A stretch of 64,000 nt of DNA from JAMQPK01 sp963782595 (GTDB taxonomy: Bacteria > Acidobacteriota > Vicinamibacteria > Vicinamibacterales > JAMQPK01). The DNA is taken from the NCBI GenBank assembly GCA_963782595.1, contig CAWAKJ010000005.1, positions 372,001 to 436,000 of the forward strand. The letters are read 5' to 3'. The notes under the pieces are model-generated. The model was not told the origin of the DNA, searched no databases, and saw only the letters and a program-made list of their open reading frames with translations. This document shows positions 41,817-50,114 of the stretch, piece by piece. Made by a program: the position numbers and the translations under genes. How positions within the stretch are numbered: position 1 is the first letter of the stretch; each line of letters begins with the position of its first letter.

Positions 41817-41949
41817 CCACTCTTCACCCCTCGGCGTATGAAATTGCGACAGTTTCGAACGATGTTTACGACCTGACAGATGCTTTTGAGGGGTTTCGGG
41901 ACCTGGCCCACTTTTCGCACAATGGTCAGGTTAGTGACCGGAGGTTGGA

Positions 41950-42174
41950 ATGATCTTCACGATGCGTCTGCGTAGCGACCAACACGTCAGGGAATTCGTT
42001 GTGGCTGAGGCGGACGCACGGGGATGGGAGGTCCGTGAAGAGGAAGATAACCAGGTGATCCGGCGTACATGGGTCCACGACTGGCACCGCGTCGAAAACG
42101 CCATGATGCGCTTTGGGCTCGAAGCGATGCAACTTCAACAGGACGGCTGGGTCCAGGTTCCCGCGCGTATGTAG
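41950..42174 (+). CDS. small uncharacterised protein, paralogue of the one at 37810
   Basis: 74 aa, ATG preceded by CCGGAGG. Starts MIFTMRLRSDQHVREFVVAE and ends with HDWHRVENAMMRFGLEAMQLQQDGW; it aligns with the 37810 gene along its full length. Charged and soluble, with three conserved Trp. It is divergent from phoB and shares the Pho-like repeat region. No known family recognised; it could be a stress or DNA-associated small protein, but nothing in the sequence shows it. Confidence 0.7.
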   Translation: MIFTMRLRSDQHVREFVVAEADARGWEVREEEDNQVIRRTWVHDWHRVENAMMRFGLEAMQLQQDGWVQVPARM

Positions 42175-42579
42175 CTACTTTTCAATGACCGTCTGAATCG
42201 GGACGCCGGCAGCGATCACCCGGGACACAGGCGTTTTGTCCGCTATTTCCAGCAGCTTCGCGTGCTGCTCGGCATCGATCGCCTCGCTCACGGAAATCTT
42301 TCGCTCGATCCGCATCGGCCCATCGCCCTCTCGCACGAGTCGCGCACCGACTTCGATCGACCCCAGCTTCCATTGCTTGCGATCGCTGTACATGCGCAGG
42401 GTGATGGCCGTACACGCGCCAAGGCTGCTGAGCATCAAATCGAACGGGGCTGGTCCCGTATTGGTGCCACCGCGCCGTACGGGTTCGTCGGCGGTGAATT
42501 CGTGCCCCGCCGCCGTAATCTTTTGTGCGTATCCGCTCTCGCCAGTAACCGTTGTGCTCCCCAGGATCATCGTCGCCAT
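42175..42579 (-). CDS. OsmC family protein (one-Cys variant)
   Basis: 134 aa. The OsmC/Ohr fold is marked by GPAPFDLMLSSLGACTAITLRMYSDRKQW with the first active-site Cys and by the C-terminal TPVSRVIAAGVPIQTVI. In Ohr/OsmC the second Cys precedes PVS; here it is Thr (KTPVSR), so the usual disulfide-based peroxide reduction is unlikely to work. YhfA-like OsmC members with a single Cys are the nearest alternative. It converges on the small protein gene with no gap. Confidence 0.85.
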   Translation of the reverse strand: MATMILGSTTVTGESGYAQKITAAGHEFTADEPVRRGGTNTGPAPFDLMLSSLGACTAITLRMYSDRKQWKLGSIEVGARLVREGDGPMRIERKISVSEAIDAEQHAKLLEIADKTPVSRVIAAGVPIQTVIEK

Positions 42580-42593
42580 TCGGGTATATTACT

Positions 42594-42625
42594 AGTTGGT
42601 GGTTGGTGGTTGGTAGTTGGTGGTA
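42594..42625. repeat. GGTTGGT heptamer tandem repeat
   Basis: About four imperfect GGTTGGT/GGTAGTT units lie between the divergent osmC-like and msrA genes, just upstream of the msrA ribosome-binding region AGAGGA. Confidence 0.7.
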
Positions 42626-42639
42626 GCACGAGAGGATTT

Positions 42640-43290
42640 ATGTTTGCTTCGCGCAAGACGACGATGGTTGAACGTGAGAAAGCGTTGCGCGGGCGTGCGG
42701 CGAAGATAACGGTCGCCGATCGGCACGCCGTTCACGGGACACCGATGGATGCCGAATTCCCCGGCATGGAGAGCGCTCTTTTCGGTATGGGCTGCTTCTG
42801 GGGCGCCGAAAAAGGATTCTGGCTGTTGCCTGGCGTGCATTCGACCTCCGTCGGATACGCCGGTGGCTATACGCCCAATGCGAGTTATGAAGAAGTCTGC
42901 TCGGGGCAGACCGGCCATACCGAAGTCGTGCGCGTCATCTTCGATCCGAAGCAAACGTCGTACGAGGCGATGCTCAAGCAGTTCTGGGAGGGGCACGATC
43001 CCACACAAGGCATGCGTCAGGGCGCCGATGTCGGCACGCAGTACCGGTCGGCAATCTATTACGACTCAGACGGACAGCGCCGGGCGGCGGAGCAGTCCCG
43101 GGACGAATATCAGAAGCGCCTGACTGCCGCCGGATACGGCCCGATCACGACAGAGATTCTTCCTGCGCCCGAGTACTACTTTGCGGAGGACTATCACCAG
43201 CAGTATCTCGCCAAGAATCCGCGTGGCTACTGCGGGCATGGTGGCACCGGCGTGATATGCCCGGTGGGCGTCACCGCTACCCGGACTTGA
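42640..43290 (+). CDS. msrA: peptide-methionine (S)-S-oxide reductase MsrA
   Basis: 216 aa from ATG 42640 with AGAGGA upstream; the longer frame overlaps the OsmC gene. The active-site motif FGMGCFWGAEKGFW is near residue 50, and the YAGGYTPNASYEEVCSGQTGHTEVVRVIFDP and RSAIYYDSDGQ blocks are typical. GYCGHGGTGVICPVG supplies resolving cysteines near the C terminus. It repairs oxidised methionine. The 45-residue N-terminal leader is cytoplasmic-type and longer than in E. coli-like short forms. Confidence 0.93.
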   Translation: MFASRKTTMVEREKALRGRAAKITVADRHAVHGTPMDAEFPGMESALFGMGCFWGAEKGFWLLPGVHSTSVGYAGGYTPNASYEEVCSGQTGHTEVVRVIFDPKQTSYEAMLKQFWEGHDPTQGMRQGADVGTQYRSAIYYDSDGQRRAAEQSRDEYQKRLTAAGYGPITTEILPAPEYYFAEDYHQQYLAKNPRGYCGHGGTGVICPVGVTATRT

Positions 43291-43308
43291 CGCGTCCACG
43301 AAACAACA

Positions 43309-44238
43309 ATGACGCAGGCCGTTCGGAATCGATGGGTGCTCGCGCTCGTCGCGTTCAGTGCGCTGATCGTGCTGGGTGCGGTGTCCGAGCTGATCGGACA
43401 ACCCGCCGCGCCCCGGCGAATCGCCGGCGGCAATTTCGAGGCCTCTGGCGTGGTGTCCGTTCCGGGCAGCGATGGCGTGCTGTTCGTGGACGATGCGCAG
43501 ACCCAGAAGATTTTCTGGATGGAGTTCTCGGGCACCGGTGCGCAGAAGGATCCAGCCGTCGGCGTCGCGCTTCCCGGCGCCGACGTTGTCGATTTCGAAG
43601 GGATGACGACCGACGGCGAATATTTTTATGCGGTCGGCTCCCAATCAAAGAATGTTGGGTTCGACGGCGATGGTCTCGTCCGATTCACGTTTGATCCCGC
43701 CACGCGAACGGCCGGCCACATCGAGTCGGTCCGGGCGCTCAAGCGATTCCTTTCGCAAAATGTCGCCGAACTGAAGGGCGTCGAACACCAGGTCGGCGAT
43801 ACCGCCCTCAACATCGAAGGGCTGGCCTGGGACTCGGCGCATAACCGCCTCTTGCTCGGATTGCGTGCGCCGGTCGCCGGCGGCGACGCACTCGTGGTGC
43901 CGCTGACGCTGCGCGATCCAGGGCGGCCATTTGCTATAGAGAACCTGGCAGTCGAAGGGACGCGTGCGATACGAGTGCCGACTGGCGGGGCGGGCCTGCG
44001 CAGCCTCGAGTTCGATCCGTCGCGGAATCGTTTCCTGCTCATCACGGGAGCGGCACACAATGCCGAGAGCAGAGACTTCCGGTTGTTCGAATGGGATGGG
44101 ACCGAGGGCGCCGCTCTTCAAGAAGTCCGCAGCTATCGCCGCAAGCTGAAGCCGGAAGGCATTACACGCGCCCGCATCGCCGGCCGCGATGCGACCGTCA
44201 TCGTCTTCGATAGCAGCGCGTACGAAGTAATCTGGTAG
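43309..44238 (+). CDS. DUF3616-like beta-propeller secreted protein
   Basis: 309 aa. An N-terminal hydrophobic segment (residues 10-28) acts as signal or anchor. The rest shows DUF3616-like strands: SGVVSVPGSDGVLFVDDAQTQKIFW, VDFEGMTTDGEYFYAVGSQS, NIEGLAWDSAHNRLLLGLRAPV and LRSLEFDPSRNRFLLITGA. The repeats look like a beta-propeller. No enzyme motif is evident. Starts 18 bp after msrA and may be co-transcribed. Confidence 0.7.
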   Translation: MTQAVRNRWVLALVAFSALIVLGAVSELIGQPAAPRRIAGGNFEASGVVSVPGSDGVLFVDDAQTQKIFWMEFSGTGAQKDPAVGVALPGADVVDFEGMTTDGEYFYAVGSQSKNVGFDGDGLVRFTFDPATRTAGHIESVRALKRFLSQNVAELKGVEHQVGDTALNIEGLAWDSAHNRLLLGLRAPVAGGDALVVPLTLRDPGRPFAIENLAVEGTRAIRVPTGGAGLRSLEFDPSRNRFLLITGAAHNAESRDFRLFEWDGTEGAALQEVRSYRRKLKPEGITRARIAGRDATVIVFDSSAYEVIW

Positions 44239-44252
44239 GCGTTCAATCTTCC

Positions 44253-44281
44253 ATTCTGCGAATCCGCGAATCTGCGAATTC
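44253..44281. repeat. CTGCGAAT octamer repeat
   Basis: Three units of TCTGCGAA/TCCGCGAA lie between the convergent DUF3616-like and pstA genes. Confidence 0.55.
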
Positions 44282-44283
44282 CG

Positions 44284-45135
44284 TCACCCTCCGGTATTCA
44301 TCCGCTCGAGACTGCGCGTCGCCGTGCGGGCGAGAATCGAGCAGATGAGCACGATGCTGACGAGCACGAGCGCACCCGCCCATGCCTGCCGGTGCCAGTC
44401 CTCATACGGCGAGTTCGCGTAGGTGAAGATCTGCACCGTCAACGATGCGGTGGGCTGCAGGGGGTTCGTATTCCAGAATCCGTTGTTGAACGCCGTGAAG
44501 AGCAGCGGTGCCGTCTCTCCGGCGATGCGCGCGAGCGCCAGAATGACGCCCGTGATGATCCCCGGTAGCGCGGCCGGTAGCACGACGGTGAACGTGGCAC
44601 GCGCGCGCGTCGCGCCAAGCGCCAGGGCGCCTTCGCGCAAAGTGTGAGGGACCAGCCGTAGCAGTTCCTCAGTGGTGCGCGCGATGATCGGGATCATCAT
44701 CACGCCGAGAGCCACGCTGCCGGCGAACATCGAGAACTGCCGCATCGTCACCACGACCATCCCGTAGACGAACACGCCAATCACGATCGACGGCACGCCG
44801 TTGAGCGTGTCGGCGGCGAAGCGCGCAGCCGAGGCGAGGCGTGAGCCCGCGTATTCCGACATGTAAACGCCGCAGATGATGCCGACCGGCACGGCACCAA
44901 GCCCTGCCAGGCCCGTGAGCATCAGCGTGCCCACGATGGCATTGGCCATTCCGCCGCCTGTCTCGCCAACCGGTCGTGGCAGCTGGGTAAAGAAGTCCCA
45001 GTTGAGCGCCTGCGCGCCTCGCGAGGCCACGAAGAACAGGATGAGCGCGAGCGGGATGAGCGCGACGACAACAGACAACGCGCAGAGCGTCACGGCAATC
45101 TGCGAGACGAGGCGGCGGCGGCTGGTGCGCGTCAT
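44284..45135 (-). CDS. pstA: phosphate ABC transporter permease PstA
   Basis: 283 aa with six membrane segments. The EAA loop region (RLVPHTLREGALALGATRARATFTVVLPAALPGIITG) and the family blocks GGMANAIVGTLMLTG and NGVPSIVIGVFVYG are clear. It forms the channel with PstC. ATG overlaps the pstC stop by 4 bp. Last gene of the porin-pstS-pstC-pstA cluster. Confidence 0.94.
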   Translation of the reverse strand: MTRTSRRRLVSQIAVTLCALSVVVALIPLALILFFVASRGAQALNWDFFTQLPRPVGETGGGMANAIVGTLMLTGLAGLGAVPVGIICGVYMSEYAGSRLASAARFAADTLNGVPSIVIGVFVYGMVVVTMRQFSMFAGSVALGVMMIPIIARTTEELLRLVPHTLREGALALGATRARATFTVVLPAALPGIITGVILALARIAGETAPLLFTAFNNGFWNTNPLQPTASLTVQIFTYANSPYEDWHRQAWAGALVLVSIVLICSILARTATRSLERMNTGG

Positions 45136-46097
45136 GCGGCACCACCCAGGGCTGCCGGCTCGAGCTTCGCCTTAGGTTTGGCGAGCGTCTGGCGGGTCAT
45201 GTTCCAGATCAGCATGCGCGAGACCGCGTTGACCGCAAGAGTGATGACGAAGAGCACCAGCCCGATCTCGATGAGCGCGTGCAGGTGCAGGTCGTCGACC
45301 GCCTCGGTGAACTCGTTGGCGATGACCGCCGACATCGTGTACTGCGGCGCGAAGAGAGACAACGACACGGTCGGGTTATTCCCGATGACCATCGTGACAG
45401 CCATCGTCTCGCCGAGCGCCCGGCCGAAACCCAGCATGATCGCGCCGACGATGCCGGTGCGGCCGTACGACAGCGCGACGCGAATGGCTTCCCACTGCGT
45501 GGCCCCGAGCGCATACGCACCCTCGCGTTGCGTGCGTGGTACCGCTTTCAGCACTTCGCGTGCGAGCGACGAGATGAACGGTGTCACCATGACCGCCAGG
45601 ATCAGCGCCGCCGACAGCATGCCGAGCCCGATCGGCGGACCGCTGAACAAGGGTGTGGCGCGCAGCCACTCCGGCAGGGCGTTTTCGAGCTCGCGCACGA
45701 GCGGCACCAGCACGAAGGCTCCCCACAAGCCGTACACGATCGACGGAATTGCGGCGAGCAACTCGGTGAGAAAAATCAGCGGCTGTCTGAGAGCAGGTGG
45801 ACACAACTCGGACAGGTAGGTCGCGATGCCGAGCGAGATCGGTGTCGCGATGAGCAGCGCCAATACCGACGAATAGAGGGTGCCCCAGATGAACGGCCGC
45901 GCACCGAACTGGTGCGCGACCGGATCCCAGACGTCCGTCACCCAGAATTGGAAGCCGAATTCGCGGATGGACAGGATCGATTCGCGGAACAACACGATTC
46001 CGATTGCGGCCACGAGGGCCAGCACGAGCGCCGCGAAGGCGCCCGTGCCGAGACGGAATCCGAGGTCGCTTCCGGTGCGAACCTTCATGAATGGCAT
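45132..46097 (-). CDS. pstC: phosphate ABC transporter permease PstC
   Basis: 321 aa. PstC blocks: IREFGFQFWVTDVWDPVAHQFGARPFIWGTLYSSVLALLIATPISLGIATYLSE, ELLAAIPSIVYGLWGAFVL and the EAA loop LKAVPRTQREGAYALGATQWEAIRVALSYGRTGI. Six membrane segments. Starts directly after the pstS stop on the same strand, giving a tight operon. Confidence 0.95.
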   Translation of the reverse strand: MPFMKVRTGSDLGFRLGTGAFAALVLALVAAIGIVLFRESILSIREFGFQFWVTDVWDPVAHQFGARPFIWGTLYSSVLALLIATPISLGIATYLSELCPPALRQPLIFLTELLAAIPSIVYGLWGAFVLVPLVRELENALPEWLRATPLFSGPPIGLGMLSAALILAVMVTPFISSLAREVLKAVPRTQREGAYALGATQWEAIRVALSYGRTGIVGAIMLGFGRALGETMAVTMVIGNNPTVSLSLFAPQYTMSAVIANEFTEAVDDLHLHALIEIGLVLFVITLAVNAVSRMLIWNMTRQTLAKPKAKLEPAALGGAA

Positions 46098-47162
46098 TTA
46101 CTGTACCTTGATCCGGTTCAATTGCTCGAGCTCCAACGGGACGAGTGCTTCGGGTAACGGAGCGTAACCGAGAACGGCCGCTGCTTTCTGCCCGTCGCCG
46201 AGCGCCCATTTCATGAAGTCGTTCATCGCCTGCGCCTTGGCCTTGTCGTCGGGCGATTCGTAAAGAAGAATCCACGTGAACGATGAAATGGGATACGCAC
46301 CCTGACCCGGTGAGTTCGTGATCGAGACGCGGAAGTCTTTGGGCATGGTCGCCATGGCGCCCGCCGCGGCGGCGGTGACCGACTTCACTTCGGGGTTGAC
46401 GAACTCGCCGGCCTGGTTCTGGACGGCGCCGTAACTGATCTTGTTCTGCAGTGCATAAACGAGCTCGATGTACCCGATCGCAGCTGGGGTCTGCTTGACG
46501 AGCCCGGCGACGCCTTCGTTGCCCTTGCCACCGACGCCCACCGGCCAGTTGACCGATGAGTTGGCGCCGACCTTGTCTTTCCACTCTGGCGAGATCTTCG
46601 AGAGATAGTCAACCCACACGAACGTCGTGCCCGACCCGTCCGAGCGGTGCACGACGGTGATCGGACTGGAGGGCAGCGCCACGCCGGCATTGATCTTCGC
46701 AAGTGCCGGATCGTTCCACTTCGTGATCTTCCCGAGGAAGATATCCGCGAGAATGGGTCCCGTGAACTTGATCTGTGTGTTCACGCCCTCGATGTTGTAG
46801 ACGGGGACGACAGCACCGAGGACCGTCGGGAAGTGCAGAACCGGTCCCTGAGCCTTGGCGAGCGTCTCGTCAGTCATCGGCTGATCGGTTGCGCCGAAGA
46901 AGACGGTGCGCTCGATGAGCTGCCGGATGCCGCCGCCCGAGCCGATCGACTGGTAATTGATTTGTACGTTCGGGTGCAGCTTGTTGTAGTCGGAGAACCA
47001 CTTCGAGTAGATGGGGTTCGGGAACGTGGCTCCCGCGCCATTGATCTGAGCGATCCCGGTCGGTGCCGCCTCTTCCGGTGGCCTCACCGGGCCGCCGCCC
47101 CCGCCGCCGCCGCATGCCGCGGTCAGGGCGACCGCCACGAGTATCGCACTCAACTTCTTCAT
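46098..47162 (-). CDS. pstS: phosphate-binding protein PstS
   Basis: 354 aa from ATG 47162, which opens a lipoprotein-like signal (LVAVALTAACGGGGGG). The phosphate-binding segments are INGAGATFPNPIYSKWFSDYNKLHP, YQSIGSGGGIRQLIERTVFFGATDQPM and VVHRSDGSGTTFVWVDYLS. It is the periplasmic receptor for the Pst transporter. A porin gene ends 28 bp upstream, so outer and inner membrane phosphate uptake are encoded together. Confidence 0.95.
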   Translation of the reverse strand: MKKLSAILVAVALTAACGGGGGGGPVRPPEEAAPTGIAQINGAGATFPNPIYSKWFSDYNKLHPNVQINYQSIGSGGGIRQLIERTVFFGATDQPMTDETLAKAQGPVLHFPTVLGAVVPVYNIEGVNTQIKFTGPILADIFLGKITKWNDPALAKINAGVALPSSPITVVHRSDGSGTTFVWVDYLSKISPEWKDKVGANSSVNWPVGVGGKGNEGVAGLVKQTPAAIGYIELVYALQNKISYGAVQNQAGEFVNPEVKSVTAAAAGAMATMPKDFRVSITNSPGQGAYPISSFTWILLYESPDDKAKAQAMNDFMKWALGDGQKAAAVLGYAPLPEALVPLELEQLNRIKVQ

Positions 47163-47190
47163 CGTCTGCCTCCAGATGATCGAGAGTTCG

Positions 47191-48315
47191 TTACCAGCCG
47201 ACTCGAAGCCCGGTCGTCCACGACACCCCCGAGAAGGCGCCGCCATCGTTCGCGCGATCGTTCATGTCCGCAAACTGAACGCCGGTCTGCAGCTTCAGCC
47301 GGTGGCCGTAAAAGTAGTAGTTCGCTCCGAGATAGAGCTCGTTGTATTCGTCTCCGCGTCCGGAAACCACCCGGCTCTCGTAGGTGGCCAGCCGCACACC
47401 GTTCGGGTCGCCGCTCGTGATGAACGTATATCGCCCCACGGCCTGCAACTTGTTTGTCACATTGAGAAATGGCATCGCCTGAAACGCGCGCATGCCGCTT
47501 TGGCCGAGATATCCAGACGCGGTCGAGAAGTCGGTTCGCGCGCCCCATCTGATGGTCTCGAACCTGAAGTTGATCGACCCGATGTGGTCGAGCTGGCGTG
47601 TAAAGGTGTTGTCGCGATCGGCGCTCTGATGCACATAGTTGCCCGTGAGCAGCGCCTCGCGAACACCGAGACGCGGGGCAAAGTCGTAGCCGATGACCCC
47701 GAGCGTGGCGGTGCCGCCGCTGAATTCGCCGAACTCACGGTTCATCGCTCCCGAGGAGTAAATCCCGAGACGATAGACCCACGGCGCCCGTCTGCCCGAC
47801 AGGCTGACACCAGGCAGATATTCCTGCGGAAACCACATGTTGTTGGCGAGGTTGCTGCGATCGATTGTGAGGAGGTCTCTCGAGGACGTGGCGCCGTCGA
47901 GCGTGAATGGCGCACTCTGCTTGCCGACGGTCAGCACCATTCTGGGGTTCTTCGCCCACTGAACATAGAAATCCGTGAACCGCACATAGGCTGGATTGTG
48001 CCGCTGCGGATCCAGCTCGACCTCGCTGTGCAGCGTCAGCCGGCGGAAGAGCGTGATTCGGGGCCCGACACGCAGCCGCCTGACGTTCGATTCGTTGTAG
48101 GAACCCTGGTCGGCATCCCCTCGCACGAAGTCGTAATGAAAACGGCCGCTCAAGAGGACACGCTGCACGACGGGATTCGAGTCGTCGCCGTACCATTCGG
48201 TGAAATCGCCCCAGATTCTGTCATAGGCCGACGGGGGCTTCTTCGCAGCCTCGGTCTGGGCGATGGCCAGGGCGGGGAGCGACAGCATCGATAGGATCGA
48301 GAGTAGTAGTCGCAT
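47191..48315 (-). CDS. OprP/OprO-type phosphate-selective porin
   Basis: 374 aa from ATG 48315, giving a clean signal peptide (RLLLSILSMLSLPALAIAQ). The mature part is a beta-barrel with alternating strands and a C-terminal aromatic strand ending GLRVGW. WAKNPRMVLTVGKQSAPFTLDGATSSRDLLTIDRSN is typical of the OprO/P porin group. Phosphate selectivity is inferred from that similarity and from the pstSCA genes directly downstream. A Pho-box-like array lies upstream. Confidence 0.82.
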   Translation of the reverse strand: MRLLLSILSMLSLPALAIAQTEAAKKPPSAYDRIWGDFTEWYGDDSNPVVQRVLLSGRFHYDFVRGDADQGSYNESNVRRLRVGPRITLFRRLTLHSEVELDPQRHNPAYVRFTDFYVQWAKNPRMVLTVGKQSAPFTLDGATSSRDLLTIDRSNLANNMWFPQEYLPGVSLSGRRAPWVYRLGIYSSGAMNREFGEFSGGTATLGVIGYDFAPRLGVREALLTGNYVHQSADRDNTFTRQLDHIGSINFRFETIRWGARTDFSTASGYLGQSGMRAFQAMPFLNVTNKLQAVGRYTFITSGDPNGVRLATYESRVVSGRGDEYNELYLGANYYFYGHRLKLQTGVQFADMNDRANDGGAFSGVSWTTGLRVGW

Positions 48316-48369
48316 GCAAAGAGCGTATAAACGCAACGTTTCCACGGAGAGTCTTTCGTGTTTCGGGGG

Positions 48370-48410
48370 TGTAAATTCTCGTTACACGGATGTTAACGAG
48401 CGTTTACACT
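48370..48410. promoter_or_regulatory. putative Pho box in the porin-pst / DUF47-pit divergent region
   Basis: TGTAAAT (48370), GTTACAC (48381), GTTAACG (48392) and GTTTACA (48402) are spaced 11, 11 and 10 bp. On the plus strand TATAAG (48425-48430) follows 15 bp later. The array is positioned to serve the porin-pstSCA operon on one side and DUF47-pit on the other. Confidence 0.7.
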
Positions 48411-48457
48411 GCAGTCATCCCTCCTATAAGATCCCTGAGCCCTTCCAAGGAGACTGC

Positions 48458-49081
48458 TTGGCACTGCGATTCCGGCTGATTCCAAGAAACGAGGACTTCT
48501 ACGTCCAGTTCATTGCCCTGGCCGAGCAACTGCGCATTGGAGCCGAGCTGCTCGAACGGATGCTCGCGCACGAACCCATCATCTGGGACAAGGTGGACGA
48601 AATCAAGGAGGTCGAGCACAAGTGCGACCACCTGACCCACCAGATCATCCAGCGACTCAACTCGACGTTCGTGACGCCGATCGACAGGGAAGATATTCAC
48701 GCCCTCGCGAAATCGCTCGATGACGTCATGGACGCCATCGACGCGTCGGCCCGCTTCGTGCGGCTCTACAAGATTTCGACGATGCGATTCGGCGCCCGCG
48801 AGCTGGCGCGTGTCATTTCGCTCGGCGTCGATCAGATCCGCCTGGCGCTCGAGGCGCTCGAGAAGCGAACGGGCGTCGCCGAGCGCGCGGTCGAGATCAA
48901 CCGGCTGGAGAACGAAGCGGATCGCATCCATGAAGGCGCGCTCCGGCGACTGTTCGATGAGGAAAGCGATCCCGTACAGATTATCAAATGGAAGGAAATC
49001 CTCGACGTGCTCGAGGAAGCCACCGATCGGTGCGAGGACGTCGCCAATCTTCTCGAAGGCGTCGTAGTGAAAAACGCCTAG
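48458..49081 (+). CDS. DUF47/PhoU-like phosphate transport regulator
   Basis: 207 aa from TTG 48458, which has a good AAGGAG five bases upstream; the open frame extends 5' through the Pho box. The DUF47 helical fold shows IKEVEHKCDHLTHQIIQRLNSTFVTPIDREDIHALAKSLDDVMDAID and IKWKEILDVLEEATDRCEDVANLLEGVVVKNA. Such PhoU-related proteins partner low-affinity PiT transporters. A pit gene follows 18 bp later. Confidence 0.92.
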   Translation: MALRFRLIPRNEDFYVQFIALAEQLRIGAELLERMLAHEPIIWDKVDEIKEVEHKCDHLTHQIIQRLNSTFVTPIDREDIHALAKSLDDVMDAIDASARFVRLYKISTMRFGARELARVISLGVDQIRLALEALEKRTGVAERAVEINRLENEADRIHEGALRRLFDEESDPVQIIKWKEILDVLEEATDRCEDVANLLEGVVVKNA

Positions 49082-49099
49082 GGAGAGACGACCGTTCCG

Positions 49100-50107
49100 A
49101 TGCCCGAACTTTACACCGTCGTCGCCATTATTCTGACGGCGCTCGTCTTCGACTACATCAACGGATTCCACGACGCCGCCAACTCGATCGCCACCGTCGT
49201 GTCGACCCGGGTCCTCTCGCCGGGCAAGGCCGTCATCTGGGCGGCGTTCTTCAACTTCATCGCCGCATTCGGCTTCGGCACGGCCGTCGCCCAGACCGTT
49301 GGCGCGGGTATGGTGGATCTGAGCATCGTCACCTTCGGGGTGATCTTTGCCGGACTGACGGGCGCGATCGTGTGGGACCTCATTACCTGGTACTGGGGCC
49401 TGCCGACGAGCTCGTCGCACGCGCTCTTCGGCGGGTACGCCGGCGCCGCGGTCGCGAAGGCGGGCTTTAGCGCCGTCATCGTATCTGGATGGACGAAGAC
49501 GCTCGTCTTCATCGTCCTTGCACCGCTGATAGGCCTCGGCGTCGGCCTGCTCGTGATGAACTCCATCTATTTTTTCTTCGCGCAGACGCCGCCCAGCCGC
49601 GTCGATCGCTGGTTCCGCCGTCTTCAGCTCGTGTCTGCCGCCGGCTTCAGCCTGATGCACGGCGCGAACGACGCCCAGAAGACCATGGGCATCATCGCAG
49701 GAGCTCTCGTGACGGGTGGCTACCTGCAGTTGCAGAACGGCCGGCTGGAGATCCCGTTCTGGGTGATCATCGCCGCACACACGGCAATTGGACTCGGCAC
49801 GCTCTCAGGTGGATGGCGCATCATTCACACGATGGGATCGAAGATTACGAAGCTGCGGCCCGAAGGCGGATTTGCGGCCGAAACCGGCGCCGCCGTGGCC
49901 ATCTACATCGCGACGATGCTCGGCATCGGCATCAGCACGACTCACACGATCACGGGCGCGATTGTCGGTGTCGGCGCAACGCGTCGCCTCTCGGCCGTGC
50001 GGTGGGGCGTCGCGCGCCAGATCGTCTGGGCATGGGTGATGACGATACCAGCGGCTGCCGGGATTGGCGCAGTCACGTACTGGCTGATCAGCGTCGGCAT
50101 GCCATAG
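49100..50107 (+). CDS. pit: inorganic phosphate transporter, PiT family
   Basis: 335 aa with about ten membrane segments. The two PiT signature motifs are FDYINGFHDAANSIATVVSTRVLSP near residue 15 and GFSLMHGANDAQKTMGIIAGALV near residue 190. It symports phosphate (or metal-phosphate) with cations. Downstream of DUF47 in an operon that faces pstSCA across a putative Pho box. Confidence 0.95.
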   Translation: MPELYTVVAIILTALVFDYINGFHDAANSIATVVSTRVLSPGKAVIWAAFFNFIAAFGFGTAVAQTVGAGMVDLSIVTFGVIFAGLTGAIVWDLITWYWGLPTSSSHALFGGYAGAAVAKAGFSAVIVSGWTKTLVFIVLAPLIGLGVGLLVMNSIYFFFAQTPPSRVDRWFRRLQLVSAAGFSLMHGANDAQKTMGIIAGALVTGGYLQLQNGRLEIPFWVIIAAHTAIGLGTLSGGWRIIHTMGSKITKLRPEGGFAAETGAAVAIYIATMLGIGISTTHTITGAIVGVGATRRLSAVRWGVARQIVWAWVMTIPAAAGIGAVTYWLISVGMP

Positions 50108-50114
50108 GACGTCT

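Noticed and set aside
42262..42639. Long N-terminal extension of msrA
   Set aside because: Would overlap the OsmC-like gene and the GGTTGGT repeat; ATG 42640 has a ribosome binding site and keeps the MsrA domain whole.
48404..49780. 458-aa minus-strand open frame opposite DUF47 and pit
   Set aside because: Antisense shadow; the plus-strand genes carry family signatures.
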